From: ZC4RG30 sp039917615
GTDB taxonomy: Bacteria; Pseudomonadota; Gammaproteobacteria; Steroidobacterales; Steroidobacteraceae
Assembly: GCA_039917615.1 (NCBI GenBank)
Contig: JBDSJD010000005.1
Span: forward strand, 1-64,000
Direction of reading: 5' to 3'
Length of the DNA: 64,000 bases
In this document: in pieces, positions 33,332-41,221 of the stretch
Layout: the number at the start of each line of letters is the position of its first letter
How positions within the stretch are numbered: the stretch's first letter is position 1
Translations under genes and position numbers: made by a program
Notes under the pieces: generated by a model
Database searches by the model: none
Told to the model about the DNA's origin: nothing
The model's input: only the letters and a program-made list of their open reading frames with translations

Positions 33332-33691
33332 TCAACCAGCCCGACGTATTTCGCCCAGTATTTCCGGCAGTCGATCGAAGTCCACTGACTTGTCGAGGAA
33401 GTGTTCCACGCCGTAGCGGCGCGCCAGATCGCGGTACTGTGGCAACGCGTAGTTGGTCATCACGATTGTTGGCGGGCGTTCCGTGCCCAGTGCTTCCAGC
33501 ACGCCGAAGCCTGTGCCCACCGACAGTTGCAGATCGAGAATCATGACGTCGACATCACCGCTGCGCGCGGTGTCGATGGCGGACTGCTGGTCGCGCACCG
33601 TGGCAACAATGCTGACGTCCGGTTCGGAGGTCAGCAGATCACGCACACGGTCGGCAATGCGATCCGAGTCTTCGACCAGCAGGATGTTCAT
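33332..33691 (-). CDS. single-domain response regulator (receiver only)
   Basis: This 119-residue CheY-like receiver has the acidic pocket ED near residue 7-8, phospho-acceptor Asp53 (VMILDLQLSVGTG), conserved Thr (IVMTNYA) and Lys (FLDKSVDF). No output domain follows. It may act as a phosphate sink or an interaction module for the neighbouring kinase. It ends 9 bases from the kinase stop, convergent to it, and lies 34 bases downstream of the NarL-type regulator in the same direction. Confidence 0.9.
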   Translation of the reverse strand: MNILLVEDSDRIADRVRDLLTSEPDVSIVATVRDQQSAIDTARSGDVDVMILDLQLSVGTGFGVLEALGTERPPTIVMTNYALPQYRDLARRYGVEHFLDKSVDFDRLPEILGEIRRAG

Positions 33692-33725
33692 TATGCTCCG
33701 GCGGTATGCGTGGCAGGCATCAGCG

Positions 33726-34358
33726 TCATTGCATTAGTCCGTTGCGCAGCGCATAGGTGGTGATATCGGCGTTGGAAACGAAATTCATCTTTTCAAGAAC
33801 CCTGCTGCGGTAGGTGCTGACGGTCTTCACGCTCAGGCATAGTTCCTGGGCGATATCGGACACAGCCTTGCCGGTGGCCAGCTTGCAGAAGATCTGGAAT
33901 TCACGCTCGGACAGGCTCGAATGGACGGGCTTTTCATTGTCCACATCCAGGTCCGACACCAGCTGCTCAGCCAGCGTGGCGCTGACATAGCGACGCCCCG
34001 CCAGCACGGCATGCACCGCCTTCAGCAACTCTTCCGGCGCACTCTCCTTCGAGATGTAACCGCTGGCGCCGCTTTTCAGCACATTTACGGCGTATTGCCG
34101 CTCCGGGTAGCCACTGACGATGAGCACCTTGGTATCAGGGTGGGCGCTGGTCACATTGCGAAGAATGTCCAGGCCATTGCGTCCAGGCATGTTGATGTCG
34201 AGTACCAGCAGGTCATAGCGGGTGCGGCGCAGTGCGTCCATGGCCAGCTGCCCGGATTCGGCTTCATCCACCTTGGTGATGCGCGGATCGTCCAGCAGAA
34301 ATTGCCGCAGTCCCGCGCGCACGACCGCGTGGTCGTCGACAATTAATATATGTGACAT
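33726..34358 (-). CDS. NarL/FixJ-family response regulator
   Basis: This 210-residue two-domain regulator has a receiver with Asp54 (LLVLDINMPGRNG), Thr/Ser and Lys (GYISKESAPEE), and a C-terminal LuxR-type HTH (about 145-205: LSEREFQIFCKLATGKAVSDIAQEL then LSVKTVSTYRSRVLEKM). It is the natural partner of the CHASE3 kinase. Its upstream region contains inverted repeats (34402-34412, 34458-34473) that may be its own binding sites and would let it control the divergent lipoprotein gene. Confidence 0.93.
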   Translation of the reverse strand: MSHILIVDDHAVVRAGLRQFLLDDPRITKVDEAESGQLAMDALRRTRYDLLVLDINMPGRNGLDILRNVTSAHPDTKVLIVSGYPERQYAVNVLKSGASGYISKESAPEELLKAVHAVLAGRRYVSATLAEQLVSDLDVDNEKPVHSSLSEREFQIFCKLATGKAVSDIAQELCLSVKTVSTYRSRVLEKMNFVSNADITTYALRNGLMQ

Positions 34359-34401
34359 GCAAACCCCTTTGCTGTCCTGTCGCGTGCATGAAACAGGTAT
34401 A

Positions 34402-34473
34402 TGTAGCCTACACCTGCCGGGAGCGGTTGGTCTCCATGGCGCCGCGCGGATGAAGGCGTAGGACTGTTCCTAC
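34402..34473. promoter_or_regulatory. two inverted repeats in the divergent regulator/lipoprotein promoter region
   Basis: TGTAG-C-CTACA (34402-34412) and GTAGGA-CTGT-TCCTAC (34458-34473, perfect arms) lie in the 222-base gap between the NarL-type regulator and the small lipoprotein gene. Both share the GTAG/CTAC core. The second repeats the element at 30708-30721. Confidence 0.5.
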
Positions 34474-34580
34474 ATGCGCTCCAATCAGATAGCTCCTGGC
34501 GCTGGCCTGGCAGGCGCCTTACCTTGAGTCACGCCGCAGCTGGCAATTTCGTCCAGCTTCGAAAATCAAGGAGTTAGCGA

Positions 34581-34799
34581 ATGAAGATTGGAAGCAACCG
34601 CGCCGGCGTCCTGCTGATTGCTGCGCTCATGGGTCTCGGCCTTGCTGCCTGCGAAAAGAAGGGGCCGCTAGAAAAAGCCGGCGAGGAAGTGGATGAAGCG
34701 GTGGACACCGTCAAGAACGGCGGCAAGGAGCCCGTGGCAGCCAAGGTAGATGATGCGATTGACGATGCGGCCAAGAAAATAGACAAGGCCACCAAGTAG
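34581..34799 (+). CDS. small helical lipoprotein (entericidin-like in size)
   Basis: This 72-residue lipoprotein begins MKIGSNRAGVLLIAALMGLG, followed by lipobox LAAC (Cys24). The rest is charged and amphipathic (KKGPLEKAGEEVDEAVDTVKNGG and DDAIDDAAKKIDKATK, in pieces). AAGGAG lies 9 bases before the ATG. The size and composition recall stress-induced envelope lipoproteins. It is divergent from the regulator gene and convergent with the AI-2E gene, 7 bases apart. Confidence 0.8.
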   Translation: MKIGSNRAGVLLIAALMGLGLAACEKKGPLEKAGEEVDEAVDTVKNGGKEPVAAKVDDAIDDAAKKIDKATK

Positions 34800-34806
34800 T
34801 CAGCGC

Positions 34807-35919
34807 CTATGCCCGAATGACCGGCTTGCTGTGGACAACCTGCGGCGGGCCGGCGGGGTCCGTGATAGCGCCTCGACCCAATACCTGCCCCCAGCGTCGC
34901 CAACCCGGGTGTGCATCCGCTGCGATCTTCAGTGATGTGAGAATGGGGACGGCAAGAAAAGCGCCGCCTATGCCCCAGGCAGTGGCTCCAACCAGCAAGC
35001 CCAGGATCACCACCAGCGGATTGAGCAACAGCTTCCTGCCAAGCAGCTGCGGCGTGACAAACTGTGACTCGGTGATATGCAACAGCAGGAATGCGGCCAC
35101 CGGCAGGAAGGTGATGGACACCAGGCCGTGATCGGCGAAACTACCGGCGAAAATGAGTGCTGCAGTAATCAACGCGCCAATGATGGGCACGAAGTTGAAC
35201 AGGCCCGCCACTACTCCATAAGCGGCTGCATCCTTCACAGAAAGGGTCCACAGCAAGGCGCCTGTGACGAAGCCGAAACCGACATTGATGACAGTGACCA
35301 GGTAGAGATAGCGCGAGGCCTGTTGACGGATTGCGGAGCAAACCCTGAGCCATGCGCGCCGCTCGCTCTTGCCGCGCACCGCGACCAGCACCGCCCGCCC
35401 GACGCCTGAACCGGAAGTCAGGAGAAAGAAGCACAGCACGATCGACGTGCCAGCGCCGAGCAGCGCGCGGGAAAATCCGGTGGCAAGCGGCGTAAGCATG
35501 GTCAGCACTGCCTGCTGTTCTTCGGTCCGTGTACGGGCGGTGCTTATCGATGGTCTGGTCTGTCCGTCGGTGATGTCCATGACCTCGTGATGAACGACCC
35601 TGAGGATGTCCGGACCCCGTGCCAGCAATTCAACCAGTGGTTGCCGCACCTGGTATATCGCTGTTCCCAGGGTCGTGAGCAATATAAGCACTGCCAGCAG
35701 GGAGGCAAGACCGCGGGGAATATGCAGGCGGCATAGCTGATGACACAGAGGTGACAGCGCGAGTGCCAGCAGGACGGCGGCGAACAGCGGCACGGCGACT
35801 GTCCTGCTCATCACAAGCGCCGCGAACGCAGCAACGCCGGCAGCCACCCTCACCCAAGGCGTCAACCGCTTCCCGTCTGATGCCGCAGCAGCAGAGGGAG
35901 GATCGACCCGGCTGTTCAT
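34807..35919 (-). CDS. AI-2E family transporter (PerM/TqsA-like)
   Basis: This 370-residue integral membrane protein starts at MNSRVDPPSAAAA. Its helices match the family: VAAGVAAFAALVMSRTVAVPLFAAVLLALALSPL (in pieces), GLASLLAVLILLTTLG, then the conserved LFNFVPIIGALITAAL and NPLVVILGLLVGATAWG. The family includes autoinducer exporters and Na+(Li+)/H+ antiporters, so the transported species is uncertain. The ATG overlaps the stop of the upstream superoxide dismutase gene (ATGA). It is the last gene of the minus-strand stress operon. Confidence 0.9.
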   Translation of the reverse strand: MNSRVDPPSAAAASDGKRLTPWVRVAAGVAAFAALVMSRTVAVPLFAAVLLALALSPLCHQLCRLHIPRGLASLLAVLILLTTLGTAIYQVRQPLVELLARGPDILRVVHHEVMDITDGQTRPSISTARTRTEEQQAVLTMLTPLATGFSRALLGAGTSIVLCFFLLTSGSGVGRAVLVAVRGKSERRAWLRVCSAIRQQASRYLYLVTVINVGFGFVTGALLWTLSVKDAAAYGVVAGLFNFVPIIGALITAALIFAGSFADHGLVSITFLPVAAFLLLHITESQFVTPQLLGRKLLLNPLVVILGLLVGATAWGIGGAFLAVPILTSLKIAADAHPGWRRWGQVLGRGAITDPAGPPQVVHSKPVIRA

Positions 35920-36503
35920 GTCGTCCTGCGCTGTGCCTGCTGGTAACGCCTGGCGGCTATGGCCCAGTTGCTGTATTGAAAGAGGTCGCCCATGTACTTG
36001 TCGCGCCCCTTCGGGCCGTAGTCGAGCCAGTACGCGTGTTCCCACAGATCCACGACATACAGCACGGCGCTGCCGGCAGGTATGCCAAGTTCGTGCAAGT
36101 CGATCCAGAAGTTTTCGATCGAAGCGTTTTCCGCGCGGTAGCTGGTGAGCACCCAGCCTGGGCCACGGGCCTTGCCAAGCTCCAGAATGTCTTCCTGCCA
36201 CTTTCTGAACGACCCGAAACGTCGCTGCAACGCCGATGAGAATTCCGGATCCTCGCCCTTGCCGGGTTGTTCAAACTGTTCGAAGAAAAGTTCGTGCAAA
36301 TTGGCGCCATTGCCTTCAAAAGAAAGTCTGCGCGCAAGTGTTTCACGGGCGGTGAAGACGGAGGGGGGCTGGGCTGCCAAGGGGGCAACGAGCTGTTTCT
36401 GAACCGCGTCGGTCTGTTCTGCGTAACCTTTATAAAGCTCAAGATGGGTCTTGATTGATGCGGCGGAGAGCGCGCCAAACGGCGCCAGAGTGAACTCCCT
36501 CAT
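35916..36503 (-). CDS. Fe/Mn superoxide dismutase family protein (divergent)
   Basis: This 195-residue member of the Fe/Mn SOD family removes superoxide. Metal ligands can be aligned as His in KTHLELYKGY, His in ANLHELFFEQF, and Asp and His in VVDLWEHAYWLDYGPKG, the last matching the family signature DVWEHAYYLDY. The N-terminal region (LAPFGALSAASIKTH) departs from the usual KHHQTYV motif, so activity should be tested. The start is ATG 36503; TTG 36512 is possible. It is coupled to the AI-2E gene and follows small membrane proteins in a stress operon. Confidence 0.82.
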   Translation of the reverse strand: MREFTLAPFGALSAASIKTHLELYKGYAEQTDAVQKQLVAPLAAQPPSVFTARETLARRLSFEGNGANLHELFFEQFEQPGKGEDPEFSSALQRRFGSFRKWQEDILELGKARGPGWVLTSYRAENASIENFWIDLHELGIPAGSAVLYVVDLWEHAYWLDYGPKGRDKYMGDLFQYSNWAIAARRYQQAQRRTT

Positions 36504-36520
36504 GACCGTCAAACCCCGTT

Positions 36521-36781
36521 TCAGCCCTTTTTCCGCATGAAGGAACGGGCGACGTCCGTGACCAGCCCCAAGCGGTTGACACCGACCACACGGGTGACCA
36601 GTACCGCCAGCACGGACCCGGAAACCATCAAGATACGCCGGTTGCGAGGATTGAATGCAAAACGCATGACCTTGCTGCGCGGGAAATGGTCGCCGTCATC
36701 ATCGTGCTCGATGGTGTTGTCTGCTGCAGGTAGCAGGTAACGGCGCAGCTGCCTGCGGGTGACTTCCATGGATTCGCTCAT
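36521..36781 (-). CDS. small hypothetical protein with one hydrophobic segment
   Basis: This 86-residue protein begins MSESMEVTRRQLRRYLLPAA. A mid-region hydrophobic stretch (ILMVSGSVLAVLVTRVVGV) is flanked by basic residues (FNPRNRRI, FMRKKG), so it is probably a single-pass membrane protein. The ATG overlaps the stop of the holin-like gene (ATGA), and the SOD gene follows after 17 bases. I do not recognise the family. Confidence 0.65.
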   Translation of the reverse strand: MSESMEVTRRQLRRYLLPAADNTIEHDDDGDHFPRSKVMRFAFNPRNRRILMVSGSVLAVLVTRVVGVNRLGLVTDVARSFMRKKG

Positions 36782-37143
36782 TGTTGGGCTCGCCGCCATT
36801 CCTGCAATAATGCGAGATCCTGCGCCGCTTCATCACGGAGTGTCCTGATGTGCGGACCAGGCGTGGCACGCCGGCTGGAAAGTGTTGCCAGAACAACTGT
36901 GGCGACAACACATAGCAACACGGAGCCAATGCAATAGGTAAGTCGCCACTGGGTATCCCACAGCAGCGCCAACCCGGTGGTCCAGCCCGATACCAGTGTC
37001 GCCACCGCCATCACCGTTGCAGCGACACCCAGGAGAATTCGTCTGCGGAACGAGGCCCGGTACTCGACTGCAGCTAGACCCAACAGTTCAACGTATGAAC
37101 CCAGGTGTCGAGCGGCAACCTGTACCAGGCCTGCAATCCCCAT
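36778..37143 (-). CDS. phage-holin-like (DUF1469/YqjE type) membrane protein
   Basis: This 121-residue protein starts at MGIAGLVQVAARHLGSYVEL. Two adjacent helices (ILLGVAATVMAVATLVSGWTT, then YCIGSVLLCVVATVVLATL) fit the Phage_holin_3_6/YqjE family. In E. coli YqjE sits with YqjD and YqjK, and the DUF883 gene here occupies the YqjD position directly upstream (2-base gap). Role: inner-membrane stress protein, mechanism unknown. Confidence 0.75.
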   Translation of the reverse strand: MGIAGLVQVAARHLGSYVELLGLAAVEYRASFRRRILLGVAATVMAVATLVSGWTTGLALLWDTQWRLTYCIGSVLLCVVATVVLATLSSRRATPGPHIRTLRDEAAQDLALLQEWRRAQQ

Positions 37144-37145
37144 GA

Positions 37146-37487
37146 TTACTTGCTCCGGATAAGGGAAGCAATCAGTGCACCGGCTACTGCAGCGATGCCG
37201 ATGGCAGTCCACGGGCGTTCATGCACGAAGCTGTCTGTCGCCTTAGCTGCGGCCTTGGTGGATTCCACCGTGTGGGTGATGCCGCGCTCGGCGGTGGTGC
37301 GCACCGAGTTGATGGACGATTCAACGCGCTGCCGTGCGCGGGAGATGTCCGAATCCTGCAGCGGCGTGACGTGACGGAGCAGATCCTCCACATCGTCCAG
37401 AAACTTGCCCAGCTGGCTGCCCTTTTTTTGGACAGCATCTTCGGCGCGACCTGAGATATTCGAAAGCTTTTCGGCTGTTGTTGCCAT
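37146..37487 (-). CDS. DUF883 family protein (ElaB/YqjD-like)
   Basis: This 113-residue protein starts MATTAEKLSNISGRA. A long amphipathic helix (FLDDVEDLLRHVTPLQ to VESTKAAAKATDSFVH) is followed by a C-terminal membrane anchor (PWTAIGIAAVAGALIASLI). The family binds ribosomes at the inner membrane in stationary phase (E. coli ElaB/YqjD) and is under stress control. It is the second gene of the operon, between the DUF1328 and holin-like genes. Confidence 0.9.
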   Translation of the reverse strand: MATTAEKLSNISGRAEDAVQKKGSQLGKFLDDVEDLLRHVTPLQDSDISRARQRVESSINSVRTTAERGITHTVESTKAAAKATDSFVHERPWTAIGIAAVAGALIASLIRSK

Positions 37488-37497
37488 GTGACGACTC

Positions 37498-37662
37498 CTA
37501 CGTGTTACGTGTACGACCAAAGATGAAAGTGGCAACTGCAAAGACCAGGAACACAACGAACAGGATCTTTGCGATACCGGCTGCGCCGGCAGCAATGCCG
37601 GTGAACCCGAACACTGCCGCGATCAACGCTATTACGAAAAAGACAACTGCATAGTGAAGCAT
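37498..37662 (-). CDS. DUF1328 (YtjA-like) small membrane protein
   Basis: This 54-residue protein begins MLHYAVVFFVIALIAAVFGF, continues with TGIAAGAAGIAKILFVV, and ends FGRTRNT. Two hydrophobic helices are separated by the Gly/Ala turn typical of DUF1328. GGAGGACCCCC lies directly before the ATG. It is the first gene of the minus-strand operon, which runs through DUF883, holin-like, small membrane protein, SOD and AI-2E genes with gaps of 17 bases or less. Confidence 0.88.
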   Translation of the reverse strand: MLHYAVVFFVIALIAAVFGFTGIAAGAAGIAKILFVVFLVFAVATFIFGRTRNT

Positions 37663-37910
37663 GGGGGTCCTCCGTTAGCCGGGGGTGTCCGGCGTCGGAA
37701 TCAACAATGCAATGATCGCGTGGGTGGTGCAGTAGGCCTAAGCTTCTGACGCGGTGTAGGACATCGCCCACGCACGGCGTAAACAGCAAGAGTGGTCGAT
37801 AGGAGCCGTCTTACAGGGCAATCTTCCGCCCGCCACTGCCACGGACGAAGCTGTTGCCGCACGCTCTGTCACACCCGATCCGGGGAATAGTCTTGAGTGG
37901 AGAAGCAAAA

Positions 37911-38222
37911 ATGAAATTTGCAAGTGCAAAGGTGATTATGGCTTGCGTGCTGGCTTTCGGTATGGCCGGCTGCAATGTGTTTCGTGGTGAATCGACGGCC
38001 GGCGAATACGTGGATGATGTGGTCATCACCACGCAGGTGAAGGCCGAACTTCTTGACTCCAAGAAGGTGGACGGACTGGACGTCAATGTGGATGTCATGA
38101 ACGGCAAGGTGAAGCTCACCGGCTGGGCGTCAACCGCCACTGAGCGCAACAAGGCAACTGAACTTGCCCGCGCCGTGAAGGGCGTCAAGTCGGTCGACAA
38201 CCAGCTGAAGATCAAGGGCTGA
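37911..38222 (+). CDS. BON-domain lipoprotein
   Basis: This 103-residue lipoprotein starts MKFASAKVIMACVLAFG with lipobox MAGC (Cys about 23). One BON domain follows: VVITTQVKAELLDSKKV, VNVDVMNGKVKLTGWAS and ELARAVKGVKSVDNQL. BON domains bind phospholipid or stabilise the envelope under osmotic shock (OsmY, DolP). It is divergent from the DUF1328-led stress operon across a 248-base gap and ends at a terminator, consistent with a stress role. Confidence 0.9.
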   Translation: MKFASAKVIMACVLAFGMAGCNVFRGESTAGEYVDDVVITTQVKAELLDSKKVDGLDVNVDVMNGKVKLTGWASTATERNKATELARAVKGVKSVDNQLKIKG

Positions 38223-38270
38223 CGAGTTCGTCTGGCGGCAACTTCCCCTGAATGCCGCGCAGACCACTGG

Positions 38271-38304
38271 ACGATGGGGCGTAACAGCCCCGTCGTCGTT
38301 TCTT
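38271..38304 (+). terminator. Rho-independent terminator
   Basis: GACGATGGGGC, loop GTAACA, GCCCCGTCGTC (11-bp stem with one G-U pair), then GTTTCTT. It ends the BON-lipoprotein transcript. Confidence 0.75.
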
Positions 38305-38321
38305 CATCTACAGGAACATCT

Positions 38322-40448
38322 TTACTTTGCGTTCCTGGCAGTTGCCAGCAGCGCGGCGCGGATGTCTTCCACATCCTTCTCGCTGAGCCACTGCGCGAAA
38401 CTGCCCATGCCGCGCTGCCTTAGTGCCCCGCTATGCACAACCGCCGCGAAGTCCTGCGCCGTGTAGATACGCGGCGAGCGCGTAAGGTCCGGCGTGTAGA
38501 TGCCGCCGATGTGGCAGGACATACACCACTCCGCCATCAGCTTGGCGCCATTGCCGGAATTGCCTGTGGAAGCCGTTGCTCTGTTGAGATCCAGTGGCGG
38601 CTGCGGTGCCGGCGGTGCGAACTCTGGCGCCTGAACCGTGCCGCCGAGCTTGTAGACGTAAACACGGCCGGGGCGCCGCGGATAGCGACCGCCGATCATT
38701 GCATTGGCGCCGCCATAACCAACTGTTACGGCGATGTATTGCACACCGTCGATTTCGTAGGTGGCCGGTGCGGCCATCACTGCCGCGGCGGTCCTGTCGG
38801 TCCAAACCTTTTTGCCAGTCGCGGCGTCGTAGGCATTGAAAGTATTATCCGAACCTGCGAACACCAGCCGGCTAGCCGTGGCGAGTACGCCACCGGTCCA
38901 GCTGTTGTCCTCTGGTGTGATCCAGCGCGGCTCTTGTTTTACTGGGTCCCAGGCAATCAGGTAGCCGCCAGCGGCCGGCAGCTTCGCGCGCGCTGCTTCA
39001 CCGACAGCGGAGAGTTTGTCCTCCGGACGGGTATCGGGCGGTCCGAACGCGCCTTCCAGTGCGAGGTTCCATCGACCACGCACGAACTGCCATGCCTTGT
39101 CATGTTTGTAGGTGAAAGCCTCGCGATGCGCAGGTATGTAGACCAGGCCTTCCTGCGGGTTGAAGGCCATTGGCTGCCAGCCGTGACCACCGTTCGGGCC
39201 GACGGCCAGGCGTGACACTCCGCCCTTGAGATAGCGTGTGCGCGGATTGTCGACGGGGCGGCCCGTTGCAAGGTCGATCTTCTCCGCCCAGTTCACCCCC
39301 GCATACTTCTCCGCCGAGATCAGGCTGCCACTGGCGGCGTCCAGAACATAGAAGAACCCGTTCTTTGGCGCCTGCATTACCACATGCCGCTTCTCGCCGT
39401 TGATGGTGAGGTCCGCCGTCATGATGTGTTGCGTGGCCGTGTAGTCCCAGCTGTCACCGGGCGTGGTCTGGTAGTGCCAGACGTATTCGCCCGTGTCGGG
39501 CCGCAACGCGAGGATGGAAGACAGGAACAGATTTTCACCCTTGCCATCGGAGCGTGCCTGGTGGCTCCACGGCGAACCATTGCCGGCGCCGACGTAAAGC
39601 AGGTCGGTGACGGGGTCGTAGGTGATCGCATCCCATACCGTGCCGCCGCCGCCGGTCTTTTTCCAGCCGTCGCCATACCAGGTGGCCGCGGCATGCTCGG
39701 CGAACACCTGATCGGACGCCGCGCCGTCTGGCTTACCTTGCGGATTCGGCGTGGTGTAGAAGCGCCACGCCAGCTTGCCGGTAGCCGCTTCATAGGCGGA
39801 GACAAATCCGCGCACACCAAGCTCAGCGCCGCCGTTACCAATGATTACCTTGTCCTTTACCACTCGCGGCGCGCCGGTGATGGTGTAGGGCCAGGCGGTG
39901 TCGGTGGTCTGTACCGACCAGACTTCCTTGCCGGTGCCGGCATCCAGGGCAATCAGTCTGCCGTCGAGCGCGCCGACGAATACCTTGCCCTTCCAGATGG
40001 CCACACCACGGTTCACTACGTCGCAGCAGGCGTCCCGCGCCTTCTGACCGTCGACCTGTGGGTCGTAGCTCCACCTCAGCGATCCTGTCTTCGCATCCAG
40101 CGCATGCACGCGTGACCAGTTGGTGCTGGTATAGAGCGTGCCGTCGACGATCAGCGGGGTAGCCTCCATACCGCGATCGGAGTTGGCATCGAACTCCCGA
40201 TACCAGGCGAGGCCCAGCGTGTTGACGTTCTCGCGGTTGACCTGGACGAGCGGGCTGTAGCGCTGCTCGGAGTAGGTGCGCCCATAGCTCAGCCATTCAG
40301 CATTTCTTTCAGCGGCGATGATGCGCGCGCCGTCGACATTGCCTGCTGCAGCAGTCTTGTCTGCGGCGAGAGTTTGTGAGCGATTGCAGCCGACGATGCC
40401 AAGAATTGCCACAGCTGCTGGAAATGCCAGCAAATGCAATGCACGCAT
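38322..40448 (-). CDS. PQQ-dependent quinohemoprotein alcohol dehydrogenase, lipoprotein form
   Basis: This 708-residue enzyme oxidises alcohols in the periplasm using PQQ and passes electrons to a C-terminal cytochrome c. The N-terminus has a lipobox (LGIVGC, Cys21), so it is probably membrane-anchored; classical type II enzymes are soluble. The eight-bladed propeller shows W-motifs (DAKTGSLRWSYD, DAGTGKEVWSVQTTD, DAATGKKVWTD). ACCDVVNRG supplies the vicinal disulfide over PQQ, and PGDSWDYTATQ carries the catalytic Asp region. The haem site is CMSCH with a Met ligand near MGSFAQWL. No PQQ biosynthesis genes are in the window. Confidence 0.92.
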   Translation of the reverse strand: MRALHLLAFPAAVAILGIVGCNRSQTLAADKTAAAGNVDGARIIAAERNAEWLSYGRTYSEQRYSPLVQVNRENVNTLGLAWYREFDANSDRGMEATPLIVDGTLYTSTNWSRVHALDAKTGSLRWSYDPQVDGQKARDACCDVVNRGVAIWKGKVFVGALDGRLIALDAGTGKEVWSVQTTDTAWPYTITGAPRVVKDKVIIGNGGAELGVRGFVSAYEAATGKLAWRFYTTPNPQGKPDGAASDQVFAEHAAATWYGDGWKKTGGGGTVWDAITYDPVTDLLYVGAGNGSPWSHQARSDGKGENLFLSSILALRPDTGEYVWHYQTTPGDSWDYTATQHIMTADLTINGEKRHVVMQAPKNGFFYVLDAASGSLISAEKYAGVNWAEKIDLATGRPVDNPRTRYLKGGVSRLAVGPNGGHGWQPMAFNPQEGLVYIPAHREAFTYKHDKAWQFVRGRWNLALEGAFGPPDTRPEDKLSAVGEAARAKLPAAGGYLIAWDPVKQEPRWITPEDNSWTGGVLATASRLVFAGSDNTFNAYDAATGKKVWTDRTAAAVMAAPATYEIDGVQYIAVTVGYGGANAMIGGRYPRRPGRVYVYKLGGTVQAPEFAPPAPQPPLDLNRATASTGNSGNGAKLMAEWCMSCHIGGIYTPDLTRSPRIYTAQDFAAVVHSGALRQRGMGSFAQWLSEKDVEDIRAALLATARNAK

Positions 40449-40547
40449 TGGTCCCCCGTCCGCCGGTGATCCTGGCTGTCTTGATCGGTAGTACGATGAC
40501 AGATTCTAGCTTGCTGCAGCGCCGGCACAATCAGCAAGGGTGCCTCG

Positions 40548-41156
40548 CTATTGCACACGATACCTATAGTGTCCGGTGACGGGATAGGCAAACAGCATGT
40601 CTTCTTCGGCTGGTCCCGCGCCGATATTGTGGATGATCAGCGGGTTGCCAGAAACCGGTGCGCGTCGGTCAGAGACGATGCCGATATGCGGCAAGTTTCC
40701 GGGCAGCATCCAGGTAACCAGGTCGCCAGGAAGATAGGTCGCTGCCGCAGGGCGAACTCTTGCGTCGGCACGTTCAAGGAATTTCTGGAGATTGGGCACC
40801 CGCCGATGATCTATGTTCGTGTCGGGCTGCTGCAGACCCCAGAGACGCGGATATAGATCGAAGTGTGCGCGCATGTCTTCGTGCACCAGGGCTTGCAGGT
40901 CGATGCCAATCGCCCGGTAGGCGCGAATCACCACGTCTGTGCAGACGCCGCGGTCAGGTGGCACGTCGCCCATGGGGTAGGCGATGCGGGTGTATGAGCC
41001 ATCGTAGGTCACCGCGTCGCGGGTTTGTTGCCGCGCGGCACTTACGAGATCTGGTGCGGCAGCACAGACCTGGGAGAATAAATTTCCGCCGAACAGCAGC
41101 AGAGCAGTGAGGACCAGGCCGGCCAGGGACCGCCGCAATTGGTTGTCAGACTTCAC
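40548..41156 (-). CDS. DUF1287 exported protein (YijF-like)
   Basis: This 202-residue protein has a signal peptide (LAGLVLTALLLFGGNLFS, QVCAA-A). The DUF1287 core reads VTYDGSYTRIAYPMGDVPPDRGVCTDVVIRAYRAIG (in pieces), DLVTWMLPGNLPHIGIVSD and IHNIGAG. A Cys followed by Asp, and a late His, resemble the Cys-His pairing of NlpC/P60-like peptidases, so cell-wall peptide hydrolysis is a reasonable guess. It is transcribed alone, 99 bases upstream of the dehydrogenase gene in the same direction. Confidence 0.85.
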   Translation of the reverse strand: MKSDNQLRRSLAGLVLTALLLFGGNLFSQVCAAAPDLVSAARQQTRDAVTYDGSYTRIAYPMGDVPPDRGVCTDVVIRAYRAIGIDLQALVHEDMRAHFDLYPRLWGLQQPDTNIDHRRVPNLQKFLERADARVRPAAATYLPGDLVTWMLPGNLPHIGIVSDRRAPVSGNPLIIHNIGAGPAEEDMLFAYPVTGHYRYRVQ

Positions 41157-41221
41157 TCAGGCACCTTCTCCCAGGAAGCCACCGACCCCGTGACCTTCCG
41201 AAATAGGGGTTTGCGGCTGCG

